Below are positions 44,104-54,714 of a DNA stretch of 64,000 nt, piece after piece (the stretch's first letter is position 1; each line of letters opens with the position of its first letter). The notes under the pieces were generated by a model. That model was given only the letters and a program-made list of their open reading frames with translations, was not told where the DNA came from and did not search any database. The position numbers and the translations under genes were made by a program. Source of the DNA: Xylogone sp. PMI_703 (taxonomy: Eukaryota; Ascomycota; Leotiomycetes); assembly GCA_021399445.1 (NCBI GenBank), contig JAJTUQ010000002.1:6696001-6760000 (forward strand), written 5' to 3'.

Positions 44104-45959
44104 CTAGCTGGGATTCCTTTGCACTTGAACAACTTTATTACAGTTCAAGAGACACAACGGGTCGAATGCCAATTTCATCTAAAAGTAGTCACATTATCAG
44201 TTTCTAACATGAGAGGCCAAAGATATTAAGGGAGGTAAGAGAGGAAGGAGAACTTACTCGTCTCATTGTATCTAGAGTGCTTTTCCCAAGTTCTAACTCC
44301 AAAAAGTCTCGTTTGACTAAACCTATACCATGTTCTCCGGTTGATGTGCCCTTCATTTCAATCGCCCGTTCCACCATCCAATGCACCAACTCCTCCGCAA
44401 CCTGCCGCTTATCCTCGTTATATAGGATCAAGGTATGATAGTTTCCGTCTCCAACGTGGCCAAGAATACTTCCGGTCAAACCGCTCGTTTTGATACGATC
44501 TTTAGTTTCCTGAATGATCTCCGCAAGTTTACTCAGAGGAACAGCCACGTCAGTAGTCCAGATCTTATCAGCATCCGACTCTCGAAGAGTCATCATACTC
44601 CAGAATGCAACTTTACGAGCCGACCAGAGATCGTCCTTCTCCATTTGTGACCGGGCATGTTCAAATGACTTGCACCCATGTCTCTTAGTTATTTCCTTCA
44701 CAAGAGACGTAGTTTCGTCCACGATAGTATTGGTACTGCCGGAGAACTTAAAGAAAAGTGTAGGTGATTCCTCCCACATACGGGTTGTGGCGTGGGACTT
44801 GTTAATCAGGGACATTTGGACGTCATCTAACAGCTCCACAGCTGCAACATGAATACCGCGAGACATAATTGTTTGCACAGCTTGTGCAGCTGCATAGATA
44901 TCAGGAAAAGTAGAGACAGCAACAGTTTCGATAGCCGGCTTCACTGCAAGCTTCAACGTAACCTCTGTAACTAAGCCAAGTGTGCCTTCGCTTCCGACAA
45001 ACATTCGAGTCAAATCGTATCCTGCCGAGGATTTGCGTGGCCGCTGCCGTGTTTTAATTATTGTACCATCTGATAAAACTACTGTCAGAGACACAACCCA
45101 GTCTTTCATTGTTCCATAAGCTGCAGCATTTGTTCCCGAGCACCCTGTACCAACCATGCCACCGATCATAGCTCCTGGTCCTGGGTCGGGCGGGAAGAAG
45201 AGCCCGTCTTTCCCAACTTTCTCATTGAGATCTTGCCAACAAACTCCCGGTTGAACTGAGCAGTCAAGATCCGGAACATTGATCTCTAATATTTTATCCA
45301 TCTTCCCGAAGTCTATACACACCCCACCGGTTGTTATATACTGCCCTTCAATAGAAGTGCCCCCTGAATATGGTGTAATTGGTAATCGGCGTCGATGGCA
45401 GATTTTCACAATCTCCGATACTTCATCTGTCGAATAAGGATACAAGACGACATGGCAAGTCTCTGCAGTTTCCGCAGTCCATTTATAAGATTGGAATTCT
45501 GAGCCAGAGTGGGAGAGCAGGTCATGTTTATTTAAGGACACACGTTCAGGTCCCAACAAGTGAACAAATTCTTCATACGCTGCTTCGATATTTTTATCTG
45601 AGAGGTCGTGTTGGATGTCAAAATACTCATTAACATCAGTGGTTGCCACAGATTGAAGAGCTTGAGAAACGGTTCGATTTCTTGTATAGATGCTCCAGGC
45701 GTAACCAAGGCCCCCTAAGCCCAGAATTCCGAGTCCTAATATTCCCCAGTCACTAATTGAGATGATATAAGCATCACTTTTGATGAGAAGTTAACCTACC
45801 AATTGTGCTGGTATTCGAAGAGTATCGCTGTTTCTGTTCTAAGCCGAGATCACCCTTATTGGATGGGCGAAGCTGTCTCCTTGTCGATGATATAATATGC
45901 CGTCTTTGTTGTGTCAGACTCCGTGGAGCTGCTTCTCGAGTTAGTAGGAAACGTCTCAT
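44104..45959 (-). CDS. dld1: D-lactate dehydrogenase (cytochrome), mitochondrial
   Basis: Three exons, 45959-45800, 45735-44258 and 44178-44104, give 570 residues. The N terminus MRRFLLTREAAPRSLTQQRR is a mitochondrial targeting sequence, followed by a glycine-rich hydrophobic segment (GLGILGLGGLGYAW) likely to anchor it in the inner membrane. The FAD-binding type 4 domain shows ITPYSGGTSIEG, PDPGPGAMIGGMVGTGCSG and GSEGTLGLVTEVTLKL. The C-terminal FAD-oxidase domain shows GHVGDGNYHTLI and GTSTGEHGIGLVKR. The last exon gives MKLAFDPLCLLN. It oxidises D-lactate to pyruvate and passes electrons to cytochrome c. A D-2-hydroxyglutarate or glycolate substrate is less likely. It is tail to tail with the regulator, 85 bases apart. 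Confidence 0.93.
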
Positions 45960-46580
45960 TTCCACAGCGCAAACATTTAGTAGGAGAGGGGGAGTTGGTT
46001 ATTTACAACATGGCTCTTCCAAAGATATGTGCGCCGGGCTCTTGGAGATTTCAATATGCCCGTGAAGCGCCATAGCCGAAATTCTGGGGAGACTCCTCCA
46101 TAACCGACGAGACTCACTGACCTAATGAAAGAGACGCATCGCGTTATCACCCTGACGAATCCTCCGCTCCCTGAGTTAAGAGTGGATCAGTCAAGAGAGC
46201 GAGTTGAAATATACAAACCGCTGTCCAGGCGGCTGGAGAGGGTGTTGAGGCAACCAAGAACACGGTCTGTCTACGTGGGTTCTGAAGAGGAGTGGCTTGT
46301 AAAGATTCCTGACCCTGAAGCCTATGGGATATTCGAATTATTAACGGGCTCGCAGGAAATCTATAAGCTTATCGTAGTATAAATTTTTAGTATAAATCGA
46401 CAGAATAGCACCTATACTCTACTAATTACTGTCGGATCGGATGTAAGTGCAATTTTCTGGCCTTACGCCGGGGCTATTCTCACCTTCCTCCTCAGGCATA
46501 GTTACTACGTAAATGGTGGGCGAGGCTAACCCGTAACTATCCCATATATCGGTACCGTAACTGTTCAGACCCCTGGCTAG
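45960..46580. other. Intergenic region
   Basis: Upstream of the D-lactate dehydrogenase and left of the foldback element. An 85-codon forward frame at 46125-46382 (rich in Arg and Glu) has no recognisable family, and I leave it uncalled. Confidence 0.4.
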
Positions 46581-47279
46581 AGGGGTACGACTGAATGACC
46601 AGAAATGCCAAGCCCCTATATTCGGACTACATACTAATTAGGTAAAGCTTTGCTTACAAATTCGTCTACAGAACAACCAATCAGAGGCTTGGTTTCAATA
46701 ACTGTTTTAACTAATTTAGTAAAGTAGTTTAGTGCGCTGTAGTGGTTGGGTGCGCTGTAATTATAGGTTATTATAATAACTAAGTGCCCTGTAATTATAG
46801 GCTGTTATAGTGACTAAGCACCTGAAATTATAGGCTATTATAGTGTGTGAGGACACTGGAATAGCCTATAATTACAGGGCACTTATCCGCTGTAATACTC
46901 AACCGTCATAGCGCACTTATTAGATTTTAACCGTTATCGCACACGAGTCGTTATAGTGTACCTACCCACTATAATAGCCTCTAATTTCAGGTGCTTAGTC
47001 ACTATAACAGCCTATAATTACAGGGCATCTAACCACTGTAATAGCCTATAATTATAGTGCACTCAGCCACTACGGCACACTTAACTATTACAGTGCAATA
47101 CACCTAATCGCTATAACGCACTTAACCATAATACACCTCAAAATATCTTACATTTTTTCTAAGTTATATTTATACTCAATTCATAACTTTGCATAATTGT
47201 ATAGAAGGTGCACTTTACCTAATTAGTATGTAGTCCGAACATAGTGGCTTGGCATTTCCGGTCATTCAATCGTACCCGG
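46581..47279. mobile_element. Foldback / MITE-like element flanked by CTAG
   Basis: About 700 bases with terminal inverted repeats of about 65-70 bp: the left end AGGGGTACGACTGAATGACC and the right end GGTCATTCAATCGTACCCGG match inverted, and the match goes on through GGACTACATACTAATTAGG (left, from 46624). The inner part (about 46735-47110) is itself a long imperfect hairpin built from repeated TAATTATAGGC and GCCTATAATTA units. Both ends are bordered by CTAG (46577-46580 and 47280-47283), a likely target-site duplication. There is no transposase frame, so it is non-autonomous. It lies between the D-lactate dehydrogenase and siderophore transporter promoters. Confidence 0.8.
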
Positions 47280-47322
47280 CTAGAGCATCTTACCCGCCGT
47301 CTCCACGACGCCCAATCTGATG

Positions 47323-47331
47323 ATCAGATAA
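47323..47331 (+). promoter_or_regulatory. Iron-regulatory GATA site (SreA-type), upstream of the siderophore transporter
   Basis: ATCAGATAA fits the ATCWGATAA consensus bound by fungal iron-sensing GATA repressors (SreA/SRE/Urbs1 group). It is 320 bases before the start of the siderophore transporter and 44 bases beyond the end of the foldback element. Repression under iron sufficiency is expected from family knowledge. Confidence 0.7.
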
Positions 47332-47650
47332 GATGAATCGGGTAGCACCGACCAGACCCCAACCCCGATGCCGAACCACATGGTAGTATCTCCCACCTCG
47401 ATTTAGTCAGGAATAATGGGGTTATTCAAGGCCTAGAGCCTGGGCATACAGGCTCAAGTGTCTCGAATCAAAAGAGAAAATTTTTCTCCGTGTCCGGCTC
47501 CGTTGCTCTCCGCTATCGCGATCATGGGCTGAGTCTTGCGTATATAGGAGATCCCATGCAGGACCGACTCGGTCGATCGCTCTGCTTCGTCGATACTTAT
47601 CTTCGGGTCTTCTACTCGATTCTTTGTACTCTTGAATCGCAACTTTCAGC

Positions 47651-49497
47651 ATGAAGTTCAGAATTCCTCTGCGCACTAACGAGGTGCCAGAGGTTGAGGA
47701 AATTCAGAGACCAAATGATACAGAGAAGAGCACCGCGCCGGCTGCAGCGGACAGTTTGACGGCTCTTCCAGATGAGAAGGGTGACACGTTTGAAGTGAAC
47801 ACGGAATTTCAACATGGTGTCCAAGCGGCCGAGGCCATCACACAGATCTGGAGGAAAGAGCATTTGGTCGTGGCGTACTTGCTGTGAGCTGTTATTCATC
47901 TTGTTTGCTCGCATTGATAGATATGCTAATCCCATCTTCCACTGTCAGAATCTGGATTGTTCAGTTTATGCAAGCTTTTGCGTCCGGCATCAATTCTACC
48001 CTTACACCATACGTCACCAGCTCTTTCTCGGCACACTCCTTAACTGCTCTAACATACGTTATTGCAAGTCTAATTGGCGGTTTAATTAAACTCCCATATG
48101 CAAAACTCATCGATATTTGGGGACGGCCTCAAGGCTTTGCCTTGATGGTAGCAAGTATGACTTTGGGTCTTGTGATGATGGCCGGCTGCAACAATGTCAA
48201 GACATTCTGTGCCGCACAAGTCTTCTACAATATCGGATACAACGGGATTGACTTTACTGTGACCATATTTATTGCTGATACCTCATCCCTGCGCAACCGA
48301 GGCTTCTGGCTAGCATACAGTTCCAGTCCCTGGCTAGCAGTTACCTGGGCATATGGACCTGCGGCCCAAAGCATCCTCAAGACCATGGGCTACAGATGGG
48401 GTTTCGGTATCTTTGCTATTATTTTCCCAGTTGTCTGCATTCCTCTCTTCTCGTTATTCTACTACCACCAGAGAAAGGCTGAGAAGGCTGGCCTAATCCA
48501 AATACTGGAGAGCGGTCGAACCTGGGCCGAGTCCATTTACTACTACTGTAGAGAGTTTGATATCATCGGCCTTCTCCTAATTGCTAGTGGTCTCGCGCTA
48601 TTCCTCCTCTCTTTCAACTTATATTCATACCAGAAGAATGAGTGGCGCTCGCCCTTGATCATATGCTTCATCATAATTGGTGGTCTGTTGATCGTTGCGT
48701 TCGCCTTGTATGAGAAGTATATCGCTCCGGTTACTTTCATCCCGTGGCAACTCATCAAGAACCGAACAGTCTTCTTTACTTACACCATGGTTGCGGCTAT
48801 TTATTGCGCATATTACGTGTGGGATTCATACTTCTACTCCATGCTAGTGGTCGTCTTCAATCAAAGTGTTACCGATGCAACTTATATTACCAACATCTAC
48901 ACTATTGGATCTTGCTTCTGGGCTTTCATTATGGGTATTATCATTCGATACAATGGCCGTCTAAAATGGCAAGCTTTATATTTTGGATCACCTATCACAA
49001 TCTTAGCTGTGGGACTGATGATCAAATTCCGTCAACCGGACACAAATATTGGGTACATAGTTATGTGTCAATTATTTATTGCATTCGGTGGCGGAACTTT
49101 AGTTGTCTGTGAGCAGATGACTGTCATGGCTGTCTCATCTCATCAACATATTCCCGCCGTCCTTGCAATGGAGTCCATGCTTGCTAGCGTTGGTGGATCA
49201 ATCGGCTCTACTATTGCAACTGCCATGTGGACCGGTATTTTCCCAAAGAAGCTTGCCAAATTCCTTCCACCGGAATCACAGGCTGATTTATTGACCATCT
49301 ACGGTGATCTCACGGTCCAATCCTCCTATCCACTTGGTTCTCCCACTAGAGATGCTATTGATCACGCCTATGGTGACACACAGCGACTCATGCTCATTGC
49401 CTCAACCTGTCTGTACGGGCTTTCCCTTTTCTCCATAATGCTGTGGAAAGATGTGAATGTTAAGAAGATAAAGCAAGTTAGGGGTACTGTATGGTAG
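47651..49497 (+). CDS. MFS siderophore-iron transporter (SIT family)
   Basis: Two exons, 47651-47883 and 47949-49497, give 593 residues. The intron (65 nt, with a GATATGCTAATCCC branch region) sits just after YL in the first membrane segment. Without splicing the frame stops at TGA, so the gene looks broken unless joined. SIT features are the acidic cytosolic N terminus, WIVQFMQAFASGINSTLTPY in TM1, AKLIDIWGRPQGF in loop 2-3, VFYNIGYNGIDFTV in TM4, SSPWLAVTWAYGPAAQSIL, and a C-terminal AYGDTQRLMLIAS. About 14 membrane segments are present. It imports ferric siderophores at the plasma membrane or vesicles. The perfect SreA-type site upstream fits iron repression. Confidence 0.94.
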
Positions 49498-49829
49498 TGC
49501 AACTCCATCGCTATAATGCGGGGCTGGATTCAAGCTGAACGGCTGTTCCACACCGAGTATACTCAAGAAAGCTTAGATTCTCTCTTTCTTTTCCAATATC
49601 TACCTGTTTATATGGGAATTCAGATGAAATTGATAAAAATTCCGACACAATGGGAGCTGTATATAAAATCTAGTAGTAAATGAGGTTGCACGATAACACA
49701 CTAATAACTGGAAGATTTAATTTAATTCTACAGAACAGCTCTATCATAATAACGGCCAGTTTATAAAACTGTAACACTTCTAATCATTCGTCTAGATTTC
49801 CTTTGAACTTCTGTTTCACAAAGCCGCTG
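49498..49829. other. Intergenic region between convergent genes
   Basis: 332 AT-rich bases of 3' flank. Nothing seen. Confidence 0.5.
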
Positions 49830-50513
49830 CTACCATGGTAGAATTGTTCCATCATAGCTCCAGAATTTGCCACTGTCTTCTAACCTTAAACCGTCAATTA
49901 CCTTCAATATAGCATTAGCAGAATCTTCCACCCGCATTCCACCAACACCCGCTAAGTTACCCATTTCAGTCGAGACCCAACCTGGATGTAATGGCACAAC
50001 CGTAAAGCCAAGTGCATGAAGCTCATTATGCCACTGCACGGCAAGCATATTTACCGCAGCTTTTGACACTGCATATGGGCCTTGAAGACCAAATGTTTCG
50101 TTACGTTGTAATTGAAGCGAGCCTGCTGTTGAGGAGATTATGATAATCTGCCTTGTCCGACGAGCAGCCAATGCTGGATACAAGGCCTGAACTATACGAG
50201 ATGATCCAACAACGTTGGTATTGAGGTAGGAGAGGAAGTCTAGTGCCGAAAGGGATATAAGACGGTCATCAAAGCCCATCGCCGCGTTGATAATCAGGGT
50301 GTCTAATTCAGGGACCGCTTGAGCGGCCATTGTAATGGACTCATCATCGGTGATATCCAGTAGCATTGGGCTAACATTTGGTGGTATCGATCCTAGAAGG
50401 GGCACAGCGCGGGTCGTGCTGATGACATGGACTCCCGGAGATTGAGAGAGCTGTCGAACTAGCTCTTGACCAATGCCTCTAGACGCGCCGATGACTGCAA
50501 CTATCCTGGACAT
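49830..50513 (-). CDS. Short-chain dehydrogenase/reductase
   Basis: An intronless gene for 227 residues of the classical SDR family. VAVIGASRGIGQELV is the TGxxxGIG cofactor loop. LIINAAMG stands for the NNAG motif. IIISSTAGS carries the catalytic Ser, and GPYAVSKAAVNM the Tyr-x3-Lys pair. HPGWVSTEMG follows, as in C-factor/sniffer-like fungal SDRs. Length is normal for the short subgroup. It reduces carbonyls or oxidises alcohols with NAD(P)H, and the substrate is unknown. It is divergent from the Zn2Cys6 gene at 51155, with 641 bases between. Confidence 0.93.
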   Translation of the reverse strand: MSRIVAVIGASRGIGQELVRQLSQSPGVHVISTTRAVPLLGSIPPNVSPMLLDITDDESITMAAQAVPELDTLIINAAMGFDDRLISLSALDFLSYLNTNVVGSSRIVQALYPALAARRTRQIIIISSTAGSLQLQRNETFGLQGPYAVSKAAVNMLAVQWHNELHALGFTVVPLHPGWVSTEMGNLAGVGGMRVEDSANAILKVIDGLRLEDSGKFWSYDGTILPW

Positions 50514-51154
50514 CTCTGAGTAGAAAATTTAAAAACTTCAATTTATTATGCAGCAAGTCAATGCAAAAGCCTGAAATTGCTCGTATGCAATCTCTTAAGA
50601 TAGAACGGCTTAAGAGTCTTCTTGCTCTCACCTATATATCATTTTGAGAGTAAGACTACTACTACCTATTCAACTCACCGACAACTCTGACGGTCTCCAT
50701 ATGGGACCTCTTGATTTATAATAAAAAATGACTTCATTTGTGCTTTTGATATTTTGACGGATGATAGTTTAAAATAGGAGAGGAAGGGATCATTCAGGAT
50801 ATTATTGTTGCGCATAGCAAGCCTAACTGCTTTGGGACCAATTGAGGACATCACTACAGATTACGAAATGGAACCAATTGGTAGCTCATAGTCCGCCATG
50901 TTCTATGAGGGCTTGACTTTGGCGGTTCAGTGGCTTTCGGCAGCACTGCTCAGTGGATGCTGGGAAGGGAAGAGAATTTGTCAGCCGTCATGCATTGTCA
51001 TCCAGACAAGGGTTAGCAAAGATTTCCTATAACAGTAACACCACCCACACTCTCGTGATGTTACCAGAATCTGCCATTCCATTCATTCAACCCATTCTCT
51101 ATATGCATTGAATACTGGTAAAGGGAAATTAACAACTTTGCTGCAGTAACTGAG
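50514..51154. promoter_or_regulatory. Divergent promoter region, SDR / Zn2Cys6 factor
   Basis: 641 bases between the two starts. A diverged direct repeat with the core ACCAATTG occurs near 50838 and 50873. No coding region is supported. Confidence 0.4.
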
Positions 51155-53001
51155 ATGGTGAGAGTGGGAGCTCGAAGCAAGGGTTGTCGGTTATGCCGAC
51201 AGCGAAGAATTAAGGTGAGTCTGGCGCTTTCGTTAAAATTCATCTACTAGTCTAGGTACTATTTAATAGTTGCTAAGACAGAAGCGGAAAGTCTGGGATT
51301 TAAATTATGGCTGCTAACATGAGATTACTATAATCCGAAGTGTGACGAGGCAACTCCTGCATGTACGCAATGCAGAACTACAGGGCGTGTCTGCCCTGGT
51401 CCTATCACAGGGATAATAATTCGAGACATGACTTTGACTGTCAGACAGGCGACTTTGGCAAAGCCAACTCGGCGCCAAAAAAGAGGGATAACTAACCACG
51501 TCGATCACCAGCCTAGTCTATCTACAGGGAGTACTGCTAATAAGGCGTCAACTGAGCCGTCTTCAAGCTCCGTCCGGCATGAAGCTCCTGGTAGATTTCC
51601 AGGGCCCAGTCTGATTAATGAGCTATCAGAAGTGGATTTTATAGCCTTGGGCATAGAAAAGCTTGGTGTAGATGCTGATCCCTTCAATACATTGCCTCTG
51701 GGGCCTCATTTTACGCTTCCTAAACTGATCCATCATTGTATGTATTACACGTCGTGTAGCCATTGGAGATAGCCAGCCAGTTAACTCATCGGACTTATGC
51801 AGGTAGTCATGCGATGGGAGAGTCACTTGTTGCCCTTGGACCCGGGAATCCAATGAAGGAAGTCTGGTTGCCCGTTATATTCTCTGACCAGTTACTGTTG
51901 CAGTGTACAATGTATACCAGCTCTGTTCATATGTCGTCCATATACGGGATTGACATTATGTACAATCCCGACGTCGTAGCCCACAGGATAAGAACCTTAG
52001 TGCTCTTGAACCAGAGGTTGGCCAATCCTGTGCAAGCCGTGAACGACATAACCTTAACATCGGTAATGGGATTTCTTGGCCAAGTTGTATGTGCCTCCCA
52101 ATACTGCCAATACTTCGTTTGCTAAACATTCTTCAGATTGTGTGTGGGAATGTTCAAGAAACAACACTACATCTTGATGGCATTCAAAAAATGCTTGCTT
52201 TGGCACCTTCATATGTACCAAATCCCAATGTCAGAGAGGTTCTATTCTGGTAATATTATTCATAACGCCACGCTCTAGTTATGGCATGTTGAGTATCAGC
52301 TAACTGATCAATCTAGGACAGATTTAATTGGTTCAGCCCTCTGCCACACAAAACCTCGGCGCTTCGTGGACAGACCGAAAATTCGACTGTACTGTCACCC
52401 ATTATATCTCAACCCCCGCTCCACTATTGGCATTCTATGTCGCGGCTTCCAAAAGGTCCTATTGAATCATGGAGTATTTAACAGTATTACTGATATCTTG
52501 CATGATCTTCGCTGCCTGACAACGGTGATGCATTTTTCCCGCTGCAAGGCGCACTCTGAAATGCCCTTATATGTGGATATGTGCCGAGATATTAAACAGA
52601 GATTAGTTTCTCTACCTTCGATTCAAGGAACAAAAATCTTCGAATCCTGCAGGCTAGCAACGATGCTGTTCACAGAGCTCATTCTTCTCGATAACTCGTC
52701 AAATGCAGCTGTTCTAGCAGCAGGTATCAAAACAACGCTGGAAGGCGGAGACTTGGATGATATGATTCAGTACAGTGCGGGGCTGTTATTATGGATTCTT
52801 TTCATCGGGAATATTGCAGCACTGGGAACAGAGCTGGGCCCTTGGTTCAATGATATGTTTATTCGAGCGCTATCTCTACAAAAGTTATACCATGTGGAAT
52901 CTGTTAGGATGGTTCTTATTGAATTTCTATGGCTCGAGGATGTTTTGAATAATCACTTGAATACTGTTTGGACAGATGTCAAACAGAGAATAAACCCCTG
53001 A
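51155..53001 (+). CDS. Zn2Cys6 transcription factor
   Basis: Five exons, 51155-51214, 51341-51737, 51803-52083, 52137-52249 and 52317-53001, give 511 residues. The 126-nt first intron splits the zinc cluster, which splicing restores: KGCRLCRQRRIKCDEATPAC, TQCRTTGRVCPGP (spacing 2-6-6-2-6). This N-terminal type (RSKGCRxCRxRRIKCD) is common in regulators with a C-terminal helical DUF3468/Fungal_trans_2 region. The visible landmarks are FFSDQLL-like IFSDQLLLQCTMYTS and HPLYLNPRSTIG. Long frames alone show only fragments of this gene. Position suggests control of the SDR and perhaps the ABM-like and epimerase genes to the right. Confidence 0.9.
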
Positions 53002-53071
53002 TAGTACGCTACTTTCAATATGTAACATAGATTAATACAATAAAAGAATAGTAATCTATGGTTGCACTTAA

Positions 53072-53771
53072 TCAAGCTTCCGTAAATGCGACGTGATGCA
53101 TCTCGACGTGCTTGGAAGCTCCACCCACTTTCGGCAAACTCTCCGTAACTTCTTTTGTCTTCATGGCGTTAATGTGGTGGTCGACAGACTCCCAGGCAAT
53201 GGCAAGCTGGTATGCTTTAACCGGAGTTTCGACCGTCTCGTACTGTAACTCTTCAAGAATATGCCCTTCTACGAAAGCCTTGAATCCATTTGATTTGCTA
53301 AGTACCTGCAAAAACTCTCCAAGATCGGACTCAAAAGCCTCAGAAATGTCGTAAAACGTTGCTAGTTCGATTACGGAATCTTTTATATTGGCATCAATGA
53401 TACTTGATGGCCAGGTAACGTGGTGTATTAATGGAGGTGCGGCTAGGACAGCCCAAAGTCGCGTGCCAAGCTCACTGAAATCGGCGCCGGAGTTCTCAAA
53501 CGCTTTATGGGACTCAAGATTATCCCAATCTGAAACAAGAAGTCAGCTTCTTTCATTACAACTCTCTAGAAGTTTTCTAGTTATATGCCTCCTAGTATTA
53601 CCTACCAACTAATAGCTGAAGTTTATCTGAAGACTCCTTCCATTGTCCCCAACGAAATTTCCGGAAGCCGGGCTGACGAGGGAGTATGTCAGAAAGCGCA
53701 CGGATAGCCTGATCTACATTGTCTTCAGATTGGAGAGGGAGGACCACAACTTCAGTAACTGGAGGTTCCAT
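53072..53771 (-). CDS. Two-domain ABM-like (dimeric alpha/beta barrel) protein
   Basis: Two exons, 53771-53606 and 53529-53072, give 207 residues. Each half looks like a small ferredoxin-like alpha/beta domain. The first has TEVVVLPLQ, a helix VDQAIRALSDIL, GFRKFRWGQWKES and WDNLESHKAFENS. The second begins after a linker and has LGEFLQVLSKSNGFKAFVEG, ETVETPVKAYQLAIAWESVD and a C-terminal VEMHHVAF. This fused pair matches antibiotic-biosynthesis-monooxygenase/Dabb-type proteins found in fungal metabolite clusters, some of which cyclise or oxidise polyketides without a metal. No signal peptide. Chemistry not readable. It is divergent from the epimerase gene at 54715. Confidence 0.75.
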
Positions 53772-54714
53772 GATTAGACAAGGATATAAGAAAGATTTAA
53801 TGGAGAAGCAGTATCAAAGTTACAATGAGCATGCCTCACTCAGGAGGACTTCCCGCTTTATATGTTTATACGGAGCGCCCGCATTCATTCAGGCCCCATT
53901 AATCCCCTGCCCCTTATCTGTGCACTATTCCTTGAAGAGGAACTTATCCATACAATTCCACGACTGGGCACAGACGTCAAATGGGGGATTAATGGGGCTT
54001 GCAGTAAAGTATTCCGATCTCCAGTCAGTACCGTATTACATCAGCTTATACCAAAACAGCAAATGCCGCAAAAAATAAGTGGGTAAAGCAATTGGACCGC
54101 CGGAGATATTTTTTTGTTCCTACTAGAGAATGCTTTAGGTTTGTAGGTCAACGAATTATACCAACCGTAGATTACAGGCCAGTAGCCTGTATGGAACTAT
54201 GGGTTTCATATCCATCCATCTGAACTCATTGTAAAATCCTCCTTCGAATATTTGTGGTCATCGAAGTAGACGTGATTACTCATTTCTGTTTCTGAAATGC
54301 CCCGTTTGGGAACTATTCGCGAGTGCATAATGATACAGATTTTCAGGCCTGAGGCACTCAAAGATATCAAATCCTGACGTCATTGAATCTGAGAATATCT
54401 GCTTAGTAAAAGCGAGATTCTGCGCGTTGCCTAAAGCAGTAATGTGTGCGATGTGTCAACATTATTTGTAAACTACTTCTACACAATTTCCTGATATGGA
54501 TTGATATTGTAAATATGGATCGGATTACACAATTGCCATTGTATTACTGATGTTATTTTGCTTGTCGGACTTATGGAATACACCTTGTATATAAAATAAT
54601 GAATTCAATCTATGCTGAGCTGAGCTTCCTACAGCATAGACATACTTCAAATTACATTGACTGTAAACACTCATCTCCAATACAAAAACTCTGACTTCAA
54701 ATCCCACGTTCAAA
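53772..54714. promoter_or_regulatory. Divergent promoter region, ABM-like / epimerase genes
   Basis: 943 bases between divergent starts. A 119-codon forward frame overlaps the ABM-like start from 53719, runs to 54078 and has no recognisable domain. No palindromic site stands out. Confidence 0.4.

Noticed and set aside
46125..46382. 85-codon Arg/Glu-rich forward frame
   Set aside because: No recognisable family; composition plausible but evidence too weak to call a gene.
47330..47410. Possible 5S rRNA-like stretch (GATGCCGAACCACATGGTAGTATCTCC)
   Set aside because: A few phrases recall 5S rRNA, but I could not match a full-length 5S sequence or its internal control region, so it is not annotated; a covariance-model search would decide.
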